From assembly GCA_022447585.1 (NCBI GenBank), contig JAKVAR010000001.1, positions 124,001 to 188,000 on the forward strand: a DNA stretch of 64,000 nt. The letters are read 5' to 3'. The notes under the pieces are model-generated. The model saw nothing but the letters and a program-made list of their open reading frames with translations. It made no database searches and was not told the origin of the DNA. Position numbers and translations under genes: made by a program. Below, piece after piece: positions 28,808 through 37,729 of this stretch. Numbering within the stretch: the stretch's first letter is position 1; each line of letters begins with the position of its first letter. The DNA is from Crocinitomicaceae bacterium (GTDB taxonomy: Bacteria; Bacteroidota; Bacteroidia; Flavobacteriales_D; Crocinitomicaceae).

Positions 28808-29352
28808 TGTCGAATCCAAGAATTGCAATTATATCGGACCTTTGGGGTTTTAAGAACGATCAGTACATCAATACTTACGTTAAAAAACTGTACAATCATT
28901 TTGATTTAGATCTAGTGGATGCTCAAGTCCTTGCCGATATCAACCCAAGTAATAGCGAACAAGAATTACACGCTCAATTTATTGACTCTGGGATTAACAT
29001 CGCAGCTGAAAGACTCGTTAAATCTAGGATTCGCTTTGATGCAATCGTAGGGTTCAGTGTTGGAGGAACAATTGGCTGGAAAGCGATTCAATCCGGGGCA
29101 AACATAGATTCACTCTTTGCTATTTCAGCTACCCGTTTGAGAAAAGAAACAAATGCTTTAACTAAAGAAACAAAACTATTCTATGGTCAAAAAGAAGAAT
29201 TTGGACCTGATACAAATTGGTTTGAAAAACTTAAAATTGATCACGAAATCATCCAAAATGAAGGGCATCAAGTTTATAAAAGTGAATCCTTTATGAACAA
29301 CTTCTGTGAAGAGCTAATCGATAAATATTCAGGTAAACAAAGTTGTAGTTAA
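28807..29352 (+). CDS. Small alpha/beta-hydrolase-like protein
   Basis: 181 residues. A nucleophile-elbow motif G82-F-S84-V-G86 and a late His in NEGHQVY (about 157) fit an alpha/beta hydrolase of the dienelactone-hydrolase size class; a strand-turn-helix AIVGFSVGGTIGWKA surrounds the Ser. No signal peptide, so cytoplasmic. The start codon overlaps the helicase stop by one base and its own stop overlaps the next start, giving a tight three-gene operon. The substrate is unknown. Confidence 0.65.
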   Translation: MSNPRIAIISDLWGFKNDQYINTYVKKLYNHFDLDLVDAQVLADINPSNSEQELHAQFIDSGINIAAERLVKSRIRFDAIVGFSVGGTIGWKAIQSGANIDSLFAISATRLRKETNALTKETKLFYGQKEEFGPDTNWFEKLKIDHEIIQNEGHQVYKSESFMNNFCEELIDKYSGKQSCS

Positions 29353-30548
29353 TGAAGAAATCAATTGCTCTAATTGGCGGTGGGCCTGCAGGATTAGCCT
29401 TTGCATCGTGCATAGACACAGAAAAGTATGATGTAACTATTTACGAAAAAAATAAAGCAGTTGGACGTAAATTTCTCGTTGCAGGAGACGGTGGATTCAA
29501 CTTAACTCATTCTGAAGATTTACCACAATTCGTCGAACGATATACACCAACTGATTTTTTAGTAAGTTCACTTAAACACTTCTGCAATACTGACACAAGA
29601 ACTTGGTTAAAAGGTTTAGGAATTGAAACATTTATTGGCAGCAGCAAACGCATATACCCCATTCAGGGCATAAAACCGATTCAAGTAATCAATGCTATTG
29701 TTGATGATATTAAGTCAAAAGGCATTAAGCTTGAATTGAATAAAGTTTGGACAGGTTGGAATAATGATAAACTAACTTTTGAGTCTGGAGAACCCATTCA
29801 AGCAGACATTGTAATATTTGCGTTGGGCGGCGGATCTTGGAAAGTAACAGGGTCGGATGGTAATTGGCTAGACACTTTCGAGCAACAAGGAATTAAGACT
29901 ATTCCATTCTCTCCTGCTAATTGTGCCTATGCAATCAAGTGGAACGAAAAATTCAAACAACGATTTGAAGGAACCCCCTTAAAAAACATAGCTGTATCTT
30001 TTGGTAGTAAAACTCAAAAAGGAGAGCTTGTAATCACGAGCTTTGGGGTTGAAGGGAATGCGATTTATGCGTTAAGTCCTGAAATACAACCTGAATTGAA
30101 CAAAGGAAATTCAGTCGAAATCACCATTGATTTTAAGCCTGTCTTTTCGGAGAGCGAAATCATTTCTAAAATTGAAGTTTCAACTTTCAAAAACAGAACA
30201 GAAACTCTAAAAAGAGGATTAAAACTTTCGAAAGTACAGTTGGAGTTATTGAAAACTAGATTGACTAAAGAGCAATACATGTCGAATAAACAACTTGCTC
30301 ATTTCATCAAGGAATTCCCGTTAGTAGTTAATGCAGCTGCTGATTTAGATGAAGCCATCTCAACAACTGGTGGAATCGCATTAAAGGCAATAAATGATAA
30401 CTTCGAATTGATTGATAAAAAATCAACTTATTGCATAGGGGAAATGCTCGACTGGAATGCTCCAACCGGCGGTTATTTACTTCAAGCTTGTTTCAGTATG
30501 GGGGCTAGACTTGCTGGTCGTCTGAATACTTCCTTGGCCTCTTATTAG
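29352..30548 (+). CDS. HI0933-family flavoprotein (NAD(P)/FAD-dependent oxidoreductase)
   Basis: 398 residues. N-terminal dinucleotide fold GGGPAGLAFASC (9-20), then VGRKFLVAGDGGFNLTHSEDL (two pieces of the HI0933/YhiN signature), a middle beta-domain, and a C-terminal FAD-contact region with TTGGIALKAI and APTGGYLLQACFSMG. Family members bind FAD; most have no known substrate. The variant with this length and C-terminus matches the subgroup seen in Bacteroidota and Pseudomonas. Last gene of the helicase operon. Its 3' end overlaps the convergent DUF1456 gene by 44 nt. Confidence 0.85.
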   Translation: MKKSIALIGGGPAGLAFASCIDTEKYDVTIYEKNKAVGRKFLVAGDGGFNLTHSEDLPQFVERYTPTDFLVSSLKHFCNTDTRTWLKGLGIETFIGSSKRIYPIQGIKPIQVINAIVDDIKSKGIKLELNKVWTGWNNDKLTFESGEPIQADIVIFALGGGSWKVTGSDGNWLDTFEQQGIKTIPFSPANCAYAIKWNEKFKQRFEGTPLKNIAVSFGSKTQKGELVITSFGVEGNAIYALSPEIQPELNKGNSVEITIDFKPVFSESEIISKIEVSTFKNRTETLKRGLKLSKVQLELLKTRLTKEQYMSNKQLAHFIKEFPLVVNAAADLDEAISTTGGIALKAINDNFELIDKKSTYCIGEMLDWNAPTGGYLLQACFSMGARLAGRLNTSLASY

Positions 30549-30783
30549 GTCTTTTATCCTCTCTTGGCCCTCTTTTGTATATAACAAGACCATTCAAGAA
30601 GTTTCTAAGAATTTGATCTTGAAGTTCCATGTACTTAGGATGATCTTCCGATCTGAAGAATGCTCCCAATTCACTTTTTGTGATTTTAAAATCAACTAAT
30701 GCTAAGATCTTAACGATATCGTCATCTCTTAACTTTAGAGCAACTCTTAGCTTTTTAATTATGTCATTGTTTGTAAGTGCCAT
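30505..30783 (-). CDS. DUF1456 family protein (YehS-like)
   Basis: 92 residues. The sequence NDIIKKLRVALKLRDDDIVK and later KITKSELGAFFR match one DUF1456 repeat; E. coli YehS has two, so this is the one-repeat plus basic tail form (about 25 residues rich in Lys, Arg and Pro). Function unknown; the basic tail suggests nucleic-acid contact, which is inference. The end overlaps the flavoprotein gene on the other strand. Confidence 0.75.
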   Translation of the reverse strand: MALTNNDIIKKLRVALKLRDDDIVKILALVDFKITKSELGAFFRSEDHPKYMELQDQILRNFLNGLVIYKRGPREDKRPNKRPRKYSDDQQV

Positions 30784-30951
30784 TTACTTTCTAAATTGTA
30801 CTGCAATTTACGGAAAAGCATTATTCCCAAATACCAGAATGTGTGAAAAATCGATTTCGCAGATGAATATAGCTGTTTTACATATCGCTTTTGTATCATC
30901 AGAAGAAAGAAATCACCTTTGAATCATTATTAATCACTAAATTTTAATGCA

Positions 30952-32001
30952 ATGAAAAAATCAATTGTCATTTTACTTCACGCAGGTTATTGGGCTTGTG
31001 TATTAATTATTCTCAGTCTCTTGTCAGGCGCGAGTACAATAAACTTTGTCGGGATAACAGACGATGGTCCATCATATGGTTATGTTTTCCGATTATTTGT
31101 AGGTACAGCATTGATTCCAGCTTTAACTGCCTTCTACCTATATTATTTCTTCTTATTCCCTGAATACATTAAAAAGAAAAAGCTTGGAAGAACAATTGGA
31201 CTAGGTTTTTTATTTTCCGTGCTTGGAGCTATTGAAGGTTCTCTATATTTAACGATTGGTATCAAGGCAGATCTAATGACTAGAATGGGACCAGGAATTT
31301 TCATTGAAATCTTTTCTAGCATAATCATCATAGCGGCACTCAGCGGAATTATGGGATTCATTATGAAAGGCTTCCTGACTTGGTTCAAAGATATGAAAGT
31401 CAAAGAAGAATTGGCTGAGAAAAACCATCAAATGGAAATGGCTTTGGTTAAAGCACAGTTGGACCCACACTTCTTATTCAATACGATAAACAATATCGAT
31501 GTATTGATTCAAAAGAAACCAGAGGCTGCTTCAGAATACTTAAATAAGCTTTCTGAAATACTTCGTTTTATGCTTTTTGAAACGAAAGCAGAACAAATCT
31601 CTTTAAATATGGAAGTGGATTACATCTCTAAATTCATCGAATTACATCGTATCAGAAGCTCAAATAGCAAGTTTGTCAATTTTAAAGGATGTGAGTCAAA
31701 CCTGACTGTTGCCCCCATGCTATTCATGCCATTCATAGAAAACGCATTTAAGCATTGCTCTGATAAAAAATCTGATAATTCAATTCAAATTGAAATAAAG
31801 ACAAAAGGAAGTGAAATTTTCTTTTCTTGTAAAAACAAATATGATGTGAATAAGAAATCGATCGGAACAGACCATGGCTTGGGTATGGAATTAATTAATA
31901 AACGACTTTTGACTCTTTATCCTAATTCGCATAATTTAAACGTTTCGAAATCGAAGGCACAATACGAAGTTTCACTTAGTTTAAGAACAAATGAACATTA
32001 A
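30952..32001 (+). CDS. LytS/YehU-type sensor histidine kinase
   Basis: 349 residues. Four transmembrane segments (about 7-25, 46-68, 82-102, 117-139), a short coiled linker, then the His_kinase domain with phospho-acceptor H173 in LDPHFLFNTINNID and a divergent ATPase domain (N-box FIENAFKH, G-box DHGLGMELINKRL). It has no extracellular sensing domain, so it probably senses within the membrane. It partners the LytTR regulator whose start overlaps its last 11 nt. Confidence 0.92.
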   Translation: MKKSIVILLHAGYWACVLIILSLLSGASTINFVGITDDGPSYGYVFRLFVGTALIPALTAFYLYYFFLFPEYIKKKKLGRTIGLGFLFSVLGAIEGSLYLTIGIKADLMTRMGPGIFIEIFSSIIIIAALSGIMGFIMKGFLTWFKDMKVKEELAEKNHQMEMALVKAQLDPHFLFNTINNIDVLIQKKPEAASEYLNKLSEILRFMLFETKAEQISLNMEVDYISKFIELHRIRSSNSKFVNFKGCESNLTVAPMLFMPFIENAFKHCSDKKSDNSIQIEIKTKGSEIFFSCKNKYDVNKKSIGTDHGLGMELINKRLLTLYPNSHNLNVSKSKAQYEVSLSLRTNEH

Positions 32002-32671
32002 CTGTATAATTATAGAAGATGAACCTTTGGCACAAGAGCGTGCCAAAGGTTATATCGACAAATTACCTTCTCTTAATTTAGTTGGATGTTTTGACAATGC
32101 AATCGAAGGTCACGAATTCTTAAAGTCAAATAGGGTTGATTTAATCTTCTTAGACATCAACATGGATGGTCTTACGGGTATACAATTACTTGAAAATAGT
32201 ACCATTGATGCAAAGGTTATTATTACAACGGCTTACGATCAATATGCCTTGAAAGGATATGACTTAAACGTCTCTGACTTCCTGCTTAAACCCTATACAT
32301 TTGAGCGTTTCTTAAAAGCAGTGGATAAAGTTGAAGAGCAAATGACATCTAATGAAAAAGGTCATGCTGATAACATCTTCATTAAGACCGAAAATCGTTT
32401 AGAAAAGATTGTTTTAAGCGAAATCAAGTTTATTGAAGGAATGCGTGACTATCGAAGAATCCACACGGATGATAAAAAAATCATGACGCTTCAAACGTTT
32501 TCAGAACTAGAACGTATGTTGAACTCTAAAGAAATTGTTCGAGTACATAAATCTTACATGGTGAACATCAATAAGATTGAAAGTATAGAACGTAATCGAA
32601 TAAAAATAGATTCGGAATCAATTCCTATTTCGGACACCTACAAAGCCGCATTTTTCCAGTTAATTCAATAA
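31991..32671 (+). CDS. LytTR-family response regulator
   Basis: 226 residues. Receiver domain (1-120) with D10/E11, phospho-acceptor D55 in FLDINMDG and K107 (LLKPYTFERF). DNA-binding LytTR domain (about 130-226) with FIEGMRDYRRIHT and VRVHKSYMVNINKI. It is the partner of the kinase encoded just upstream (11-nt overlap). Target genes are not evident here. Confidence 0.93.
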   Translation: MNINCIIIEDEPLAQERAKGYIDKLPSLNLVGCFDNAIEGHEFLKSNRVDLIFLDINMDGLTGIQLLENSTIDAKVIITTAYDQYALKGYDLNVSDFLLKPYTFERFLKAVDKVEEQMTSNEKGHADNIFIKTENRLEKIVLSEIKFIEGMRDYRRIHTDDKKIMTLQTFSELERMLNSKEIVRVHKSYMVNINKIESIERNRIKIDSESIPISDTYKAAFFQLIQ

Positions 32672-32673
32672 TT

Positions 32674-33171
32674 ATGACTTCATTCCAAACAGCAAGAACT
32701 TATATTAGACCGTTGACAAAAGAAGATTATCCCTCCATTTTAGAGATGTATCAAGAAGAGGATTCGTTCAAGTTCATCAGGCCATTGCGAGGCCTTTCTC
32801 TTGAAGAGTACTCAAATTTCATTGACAAAAAAATGATTCAAAATGAAAATGAGGTTGGTTTTTGGTGCGTGTTTTCAAAGGATGAAAATACATTTATAGG
32901 GACTGTTAACCTCAATGAATTTGCAAACACGGGCAAAATTCAAATTGGCTGTCATCTTAAACGTAATGTTTGGAATAAAGGATATGGGTTCGAATTAATG
33001 AAAGCTGTTTTGAATTATGGATTTGAAACTCGAGGTTTAAAAAGTATACATGGCGTTTATGAAAAAAAGCATATTGTTTCAGCAAAACTAATGAAGCAAC
33101 TAGGTTTTTCTTTTCTTGAGACTATGCCATTTGGAGATACCGATGTGAATATAATGATTTTGGAAGCCTAA
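32674..33171 (+). CDS. GNAT N-acetyltransferase (RimJ/RimL-like)
   Basis: 165 residues. A RimJ/RimL-type opening (TARTYIRPLTKEDYPSI) and an acetyl-CoA loop region GYGFELMKAVLNYGFE, followed by VHG..EKKHIVSAKLMKQLGF, the standard GNAT ending. It transfers an acetyl group to an unknown amine. It starts 2 nt after the LytTR regulator, probably in the same transcript. The stop overlaps the convergent marC gene by 4 nt. Confidence 0.85.
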   Translation: MTSFQTARTYIRPLTKEDYPSILEMYQEEDSFKFIRPLRGLSLEEYSNFIDKKMIQNENEVGFWCVFSKDENTFIGTVNLNEFANTGKIQIGCHLKRNVWNKGYGFELMKAVLNYGFETRGLKSIHGVYEKKHIVSAKLMKQLGFSFLETMPFGDTDVNIMILEA

Positions 33172-33827
33172 AAGAATGTTCTAAATACTACATCTAGAAT
33201 AGAACTTAAAATATACTCCACTCCTATTGCGATTACAATAAATCCAATAACTCTTGATAATGCATTTATTCCTGATGCACCTAAAAATTTTGCTATAAAG
33301 TGTGAACTTTTTAATATCAAATAGATTACAACTGTAGTAAATACAATTGCAGAAACAGTAATGATTATTTGATCGAAATCAGTGTAAACCTGATTATAGG
33401 TAATCAACATTGAAATCGTCCCTGGTCCGGCTAGCATCGGAATAGCTAAGGGAGTTAGAGAAACCTCTGAACGAGTCGCAATATCTTCTTTCACCTTAGA
33501 CTTTTTCATTCCTTTATGCTCTGAAAATTTCCCTGTTAATAGAGCGAAACCTGAAGATGTAATTATTAATCCACCAGCAATTTTTAAGGAAGTTAGACTA
33601 ATACCGAAAAAAGACAGAATGTACTTTCCTCCAAAGAACGATAGAAATAGGATAATCAAAACATTGAAAGACGTCCAGAAAGCAATCTTTGCTCGTTCAA
33701 TACTAGTATTATCATGCGTCAATCCTACAAAAACTGGAACGGTGCCCAGTGGATTCATAATTGAAAACAATGCCCCAAATACTAATAAGAATAATTCCAT
33801 TCGTTTTTTCTGCAAAAATCTGGACAT
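33168..33827 (-). CDS. MarC family integral membrane protein
   Basis: 219 residues with six hydrophobic segments. FSIMNPLGTVPVFVGLT near the N-terminus and the second-half repeat TPLAIPMLAGPGTISMLI are the two copies of the MarC/NAAT signature. The fold is a small transporter; E. coli MarC itself has no confirmed role, and archaeal relatives have been linked to amino acid transport. It is transcribed alone towards the acetyltransferase. Confidence 0.85.
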   Translation of the reverse strand: MSRFLQKKRMELFLLVFGALFSIMNPLGTVPVFVGLTHDNTSIERAKIAFWTSFNVLIILFLSFFGGKYILSFFGISLTSLKIAGGLIITSSGFALLTGKFSEHKGMKKSKVKEDIATRSEVSLTPLAIPMLAGPGTISMLITYNQVYTDFDQIIITVSAIVFTTVVIYLILKSSHFIAKFLGASGINALSRVIGFIVIAIGVEYILSSILDVVFRTFF

Positions 33828-33885
33828 TCAAATGAAATCATATTAGCTAAATATTAATAATCGATAAATAATGAAGTAAAAACCA

Positions 33886-33915
33886 TTGATAGTTGAAAGT
33901 AAAAAGCTATTTTTG
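33886..33915 (+). promoter_or_regulatory. Promoter of the glutathione peroxidase-ohrR operon
   Basis: TTG (33886-33888), exactly 19 nt, then TATTTTTG (33908-33915): the textbook Bacteroidota arrangement. The start codon is 41 nt after the -7 box. Confidence 0.65.
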
Positions 33916-33956
33916 TCTCACACGACATAATCGCAAACGAATATAAATTTAAACAG

Positions 33957-34433
33957 ATGACATTTTACGACTTAAGTATAAAAACACCAATTGGACAAGA
34001 ATTGAAAATGAGCGATTTCAAAGGAAAGCCGGTACTTATTATTAATACAGCTACAAAATGTGGGCTTGCACCTCAATTCGATGGATTAGAAGAGCTTCAC
34101 CAGAAATATAAAGATCAAGGACTAGTTGTTCTGGGGTTTCCATGTAATCAATTTAGAGATCAGGAACCAGAAACAAATAGCTCTATGGAAGAAAGCTGCA
34201 GAATTAATCATGGAGTTACATTTCAATTAACTGAAAAAATTGATGTTAACGGTCCAAATACACACCCGATATTTGCCTACTTGAAGGACGAATTAAAAGG
34301 GTTCTTAAATAACAAAATCAAATGGAATTTTACGAAGTTCTTAATTACACCCGATGGCAAACCTTTTAAGCGTTACGCACCGACCACAAAGCCAGCTAGA
34401 ATTGAAAAAGACATTCAGAAAATATTAAACTAA
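33957..34433 (+). CDS. Glutathione peroxidase family protein (thiol type)
   Basis: 158 residues. Peroxidatic C35 in NTATKCGLAPQF, resolving-Cys candidate in FPCNQF (about 73) and the catalytic Trp/Asn pair in WNFTKF. Cysteine replaces selenocysteine, as is normal in bacteria. These enzymes reduce organic and lipid hydroperoxides, usually with thioredoxin. It is followed, with an overlap of one base, by a MarR/OhrR regulator carrying a redox Cys, so the pair forms a self-contained peroxide response. Confidence 0.93.
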   Translation: MTFYDLSIKTPIGQELKMSDFKGKPVLIINTATKCGLAPQFDGLEELHQKYKDQGLVVLGFPCNQFRDQEPETNSSMEESCRINHGVTFQLTEKIDVNGPNTHPIFAYLKDELKGFLNNKIKWNFTKFLITPDGKPFKRYAPTTKPARIEKDIQKILN

Positions 34434-34870
34434 TGGATATGTCTAGCAATCATCTTCATCTTCAAGAACAACTTTGTTTTCCTATCTATGCCTCATCTAG
34501 AATGGTCACAAGATTGTATCAGCCATACTTGGATGAGATTAATTTAACCTATCCACAATATATCACCATGCTCTCATTATGGGAAAAAGATCGAGTTAAA
34601 GTCAGTGATTTAGGGAAAGAACTATTCCTTTATACCAATACCTTAACCCCACTATTGAAAAAGCTTGAAGCAAAGGGTTTAATTAAGCGCGTGCGTTCTA
34701 AGAAGGATGAACGCACCGTATTAATTTCGTTAACAAATTCAGGTATGGAGCTTCGTCGATCTGCAGAAGACATTCCTATCAAGTTAGTTGAAAACCTTGG
34801 AATGTCTATTGATGAATTAAAACAAATGAGGAAATTAATGTGGAAATTACTATCGAATCTAGACAAGTAA
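34433..34870 (+). CDS. MarR-family regulator, probably OhrR-type peroxide sensor
   Basis: 145 residues. The N-terminal LQEQLCFPIYASSRM carries C15 at the site of the OhrR redox Cys, followed by a winged-helix domain (TYPQYITMLSLWEKD, then LGKELFLYTNTLTPLLKKLEAKGLI and the wing RSKKDERTV). OhrR proteins repress peroxidase genes until organic peroxide oxidises the Cys. The start overlaps the peroxidase stop by one base, so it probably represses its own operon. I do not see a clear palindromic site near that promoter. Confidence 0.85.
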   Translation: MDMSSNHLHLQEQLCFPIYASSRMVTRLYQPYLDEINLTYPQYITMLSLWEKDRVKVSDLGKELFLYTNTLTPLLKKLEAKGLIKRVRSKKDERTVLISLTNSGMELRRSAEDIPIKLVENLGMSIDELKQMRKLMWKLLSNLDK

Positions 34871-34874
34871 CGAT

Positions 34875-36575
34875 CTACCAACCACCACCACCACCACCAC
34901 CGCCGCCGCCGCCGGAGAAACCGCCCCCGCTGCTACCTGAATTAGAACCTGGAGGTGTTGAGGCCGATGAAATTGTACTTGATAAATCTTGCGAAAAATC
35001 ATTGAAATTAAGTGTCGACATTCCATAGTAATATGGCATATTTCCACCTCTAAATTCTTTCAAGTCCAATGGATCAAACTGTCCTGCCCATTCCTCGGCA
35101 ACACCCAGTGCAATTGCATAAGCCAAATTCTCTTCAAAATGAGTGAAATTCATAGTTGGCGGATTCATTACTTTAATTCTCTCCTTATCGGCATATTTCA
35201 TATACATCCGAAAGCCTAAAATTTCATCCATTTTCTTTCTTCCTCTTTTTGTTGGCTGCTCATAAAGCCTTGAAAAGATCATATTCATAATAATCAATGT
35301 AACAAAACCTCCTATCAATATTGGTAAAGATCCACCAAACATGAAAAAAACAATTGTTCCTATTACACCTACAATTAAAGGAACTAGAAATTGCCTTCCT
35401 TTTAAATTCAAATTCCTCTTGAAATAGATATTGTTCTGCTTTTTGTCAATTGAAGCGATCAATTGCCTTGACACTTCCGCTATTTCTGCATTATACTTTC
35501 CATTTTCAATAATTACGACGTCCCTAGTTTTAAAAAGGCCTCTAAAAAAAACAGATTCAACATGATTTAATGTTTGTTTTGGATTTTTAGGCAATCTAGT
35601 GATTGTATACTTAGAATGTGTATAAATAGCCCCCTTAGATTCAAACTCAATCTTCAAGTATTCCTTAGTTGCTAAACTCATTAAAGTTGAACCAAACATG
35701 GTATTTGTTTTTCTTCCCTCATTTTCCAAGTAGGCACATTCAGCAGGTGAAAAACCTTCGGGAGCATAAAAAAGAGGTATTATAACACCAGGTTTTGGAT
35801 CTTTACCGTGCTTCTTCCATGTCCAAAAATTGAAGATAAAACCAAAAAATAATCCTGTCCCTGAAATAATCCATAAAGCAAATGAACGCAACCAATAAAG
35901 AAAATTATCTATTCCAGTTGGATACTCTAAGTGGTTCTTATCCCAGGCAACGGCCACAGTTAAATTTTCACCATTTAAAAACTTCGAGGTCCCATTAAAA
36001 GAAACTCCGTACTCTGTTTTCTTCATTGTAAACCTCTTATCATTCTCTCCATAAGAACCCGAGTACGCGGCAAATTGTTCTACTCTAGCGCCTTTTGGAA
36101 GATGGACTTCGGCCGATATTTCATCAATTGAAAAATTCCATTTATTTCCATTTATATTCCAATATAACTCGTCGAAACCACCGAACAATCCCAAAACTCG
36201 GTTCACTTTATATATTATTTCATATTTGTGAACACCGACTGGTACAAGACGAGCATCGTCTCCTGCATAAATTCGAATACCATTAAGCATCGATTCTGTA
36301 TGAAAAGGTTCATTTTTACCATTTCGTTTTACTTCAAGTAATTCAAAACCTACTTCAATTTCCCCTCCCCTATAATTATATGACAATGGAAGTTCACGAA
36401 AAATCCCGTTCCTAATATCAACATTATTAGAATAAACAATAATCGTTTCAGTAACTATAACATCACATGACTTGAGTACCTCAATATGGGAATGGTATTT
36501 TAAGATCCGTTCTTCCTCATAAGCAAAGCTTAAGCTCGATACTATCAAAACAAGTCCAAAAACTAAATTTTTCAT
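34875..36575 (-). CDS. DUF2207 membrane protein with poly-Gly C-terminus
   Basis: 566 residues: signal peptide (1-17), a periplasmic beta-rich DUF2207 domain (about 20-200), a transmembrane helix (about 226-248), a cytoplasmic segment, two more helices (about 395-440) and a tail ending in eleven Gly and Trp (FSGGGGGGGGGGGW). The tail lies in a CCA/CCG repeat tract on the plus strand. The family is commonly encoded beside LemA, as here (6 nt from its stop), and its role is unknown. It ends 4 nt from the convergent ohrR-like gene with no obvious terminator. Confidence 0.88.
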   Translation of the reverse strand: MKNLVFGLVLIVSSLSFAYEEERILKYHSHIEVLKSCDVIVTETIIVYSNNVDIRNGIFRELPLSYNYRGGEIEVGFELLEVKRNGKNEPFHTESMLNGIRIYAGDDARLVPVGVHKYEIIYKVNRVLGLFGGFDELYWNINGNKWNFSIDEISAEVHLPKGARVEQFAAYSGSYGENDKRFTMKKTEYGVSFNGTSKFLNGENLTVAVAWDKNHLEYPTGIDNFLYWLRSFALWIISGTGLFFGFIFNFWTWKKHGKDPKPGVIIPLFYAPEGFSPAECAYLENEGRKTNTMFGSTLMSLATKEYLKIEFESKGAIYTHSKYTITRLPKNPKQTLNHVESVFFRGLFKTRDVVIIENGKYNAEIAEVSRQLIASIDKKQNNIYFKRNLNLKGRQFLVPLIVGVIGTIVFFMFGGSLPILIGGFVTLIIMNMIFSRLYEQPTKRGRKKMDEILGFRMYMKYADKERIKVMNPPTMNFTHFEENLAYAIALGVAEEWAGQFDPLDLKEFRGGNMPYYYGMSTLNFNDFSQDLSSTISSASTPPGSNSGSSGGGFSGGGGGGGGGGGW

Positions 36576-36581
36576 TCTAAC

Positions 36582-37130
36582 CTATTTCAAATCAATCAAC
36601 GGTAACTCTGTTTCTTCTGCACCCCTTAAGACATATAGTGGATTCTTTTTGAAACCAAATTTGTTTGCCACTAAAACTGTCGGAAATACTTCTATTTTAA
36701 TATTGTAATCTCTGGTTGCTCCGTTGAAATAGCGCCTAGACATGGCCAACTCGTTTTCAACAATAGATAAATTATCCATCAATTTCAAAAATTGTGTATT
36801 CGCTTTCAAATCTGGATACGCTTCAACATTAATTCTAAACTGCTTTAATGAATTTGTAATGGAATTATCATTATCGGCAATTTTTAATATGTCACCCTCT
36901 GTTATTCTTTGCTTCAAGATTTGCTCAAGTAAATCAGCCTCATGAGAATTATACCCTTTAACGGCTTCAATAAGATTAGGTATAAGTTCAAAACGTTTCT
37001 TTAATTGAACATCAATGCCACTATAGGCCTCATCAACAATATTTTTAGCAGTAACCAATCCGTTATAAATTGTCCACATAAAAATTGCGACAATTAAAGA
37101 CACTCCTATCAGCACTAGAATTATTAACAT
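36582..37130 (-). CDS. LemA family protein
   Basis: 182 residues. A single N-terminal transmembrane helix (2-22, outward C-terminus) is followed by the LemA helical domain with VDEAYSGIDVQLKKRFELIP and VENELAMSRRYFNGATRDYN, both highly typical. The role of LemA is not settled; it tends to sit beside DUF2207 or TPM-domain genes, as here, and probably works with that membrane protein. First gene of the two-gene unit. Confidence 0.92.
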   Translation of the reverse strand: MLIILVLIGVSLIVAIFMWTIYNGLVTAKNIVDEAYSGIDVQLKKRFELIPNLIEAVKGYNSHEADLLEQILKQRITEGDILKIADNDNSITNSLKQFRINVEAYPDLKANTQFLKLMDNLSIVENELAMSRRYFNGATRDYNIKIEVFPTVLVANKFGFKKNPLYVLRGAEETELPLIDLK

Positions 37131-37214
37131 AGCTTCTATAACAATTATATTTCAATATGATCTAATATAGTTAAAAGCATACTAAACCAATTTAATCTTT
37201 CCAACAGAATTCCT

Positions 37215-37222
37215 TATTTTTA
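37215..37222 (+). promoter_or_regulatory. Possible -7 box TATTTTTA of the MOSC gene
   Basis: Matches TAnnTTTG except for the final base; it ends 4 nt before the ATG, like other leaderless-looking starts in this window. Confidence 0.35.
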
Positions 37223-37226
37223 ACTC

Positions 37227-37667
37227 ATGGGAAAATTATTAGCTATTGCTCAACGTGAAAAATCAAAAGCTCCAATGGAAGAATTAGTTAATGCTACTGT
37301 ATTATTTGATACTGGTGTCGGAACTGATTCCCGGGGAAAAAAACAAGGAAAGCGTCAAGTAACTGTTTTAGTAAAAGAAGCCTGGAATCAAACATGTAAC
37401 CTATTATCTCAAGAAATACCTTGGACTACGCGAAGAGCCAATTTGTTAATTTCTGGCTTAGATTTACAAAACTCAACTGGATCTCAACTAATCATTGGAA
37501 ACGTTGTTTTAGAAATAACCGGAGAATTAGTCCCTTGCAACAGAATGGATGAACAATACATGGGACTAACAAACATATTATCCACTAACTGGCGCGGAGG
37601 TGTTTGTTGTAAAATTATTTCAGAAGGACGCATTACTGTTGGAGATGTGGTAAAGTTCAAGCAATAA
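37227..37667 (+). CDS. MOSC domain-containing protein
   Basis: 146 residues, a stand-alone MOSC beta-barrel. RQVTVLVKEAWNQ, LLISGLDL, IIGNVVLEITGELVPCNRM and WRGGVCCKIISEGRI are the conserved MOSC strands; the family's conserved Cys is in GGVCC. The domain occurs in molybdenum-cofactor sulfurases and in sulfur-transfer proteins such as YiiM. The small stand-alone form probably handles sulfur or hydroxylated compounds; the substrate is unknown. No molybdopterin genes are nearby. Confidence 0.85.
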   Translation: MGKLLAIAQREKSKAPMEELVNATVLFDTGVGTDSRGKKQGKRQVTVLVKEAWNQTCNLLSQEIPWTTRRANLLISGLDLQNSTGSQLIIGNVVLEITGELVPCNRMDEQYMGLTNILSTNWRGGVCCKIISEGRITVGDVVKFKQ

Positions 37668-37729
37668 TTATGGCATGAAATCTGCAAAATGACAACGACA
37701 AAAATTACAAATTTTAAGAAACATCAACT

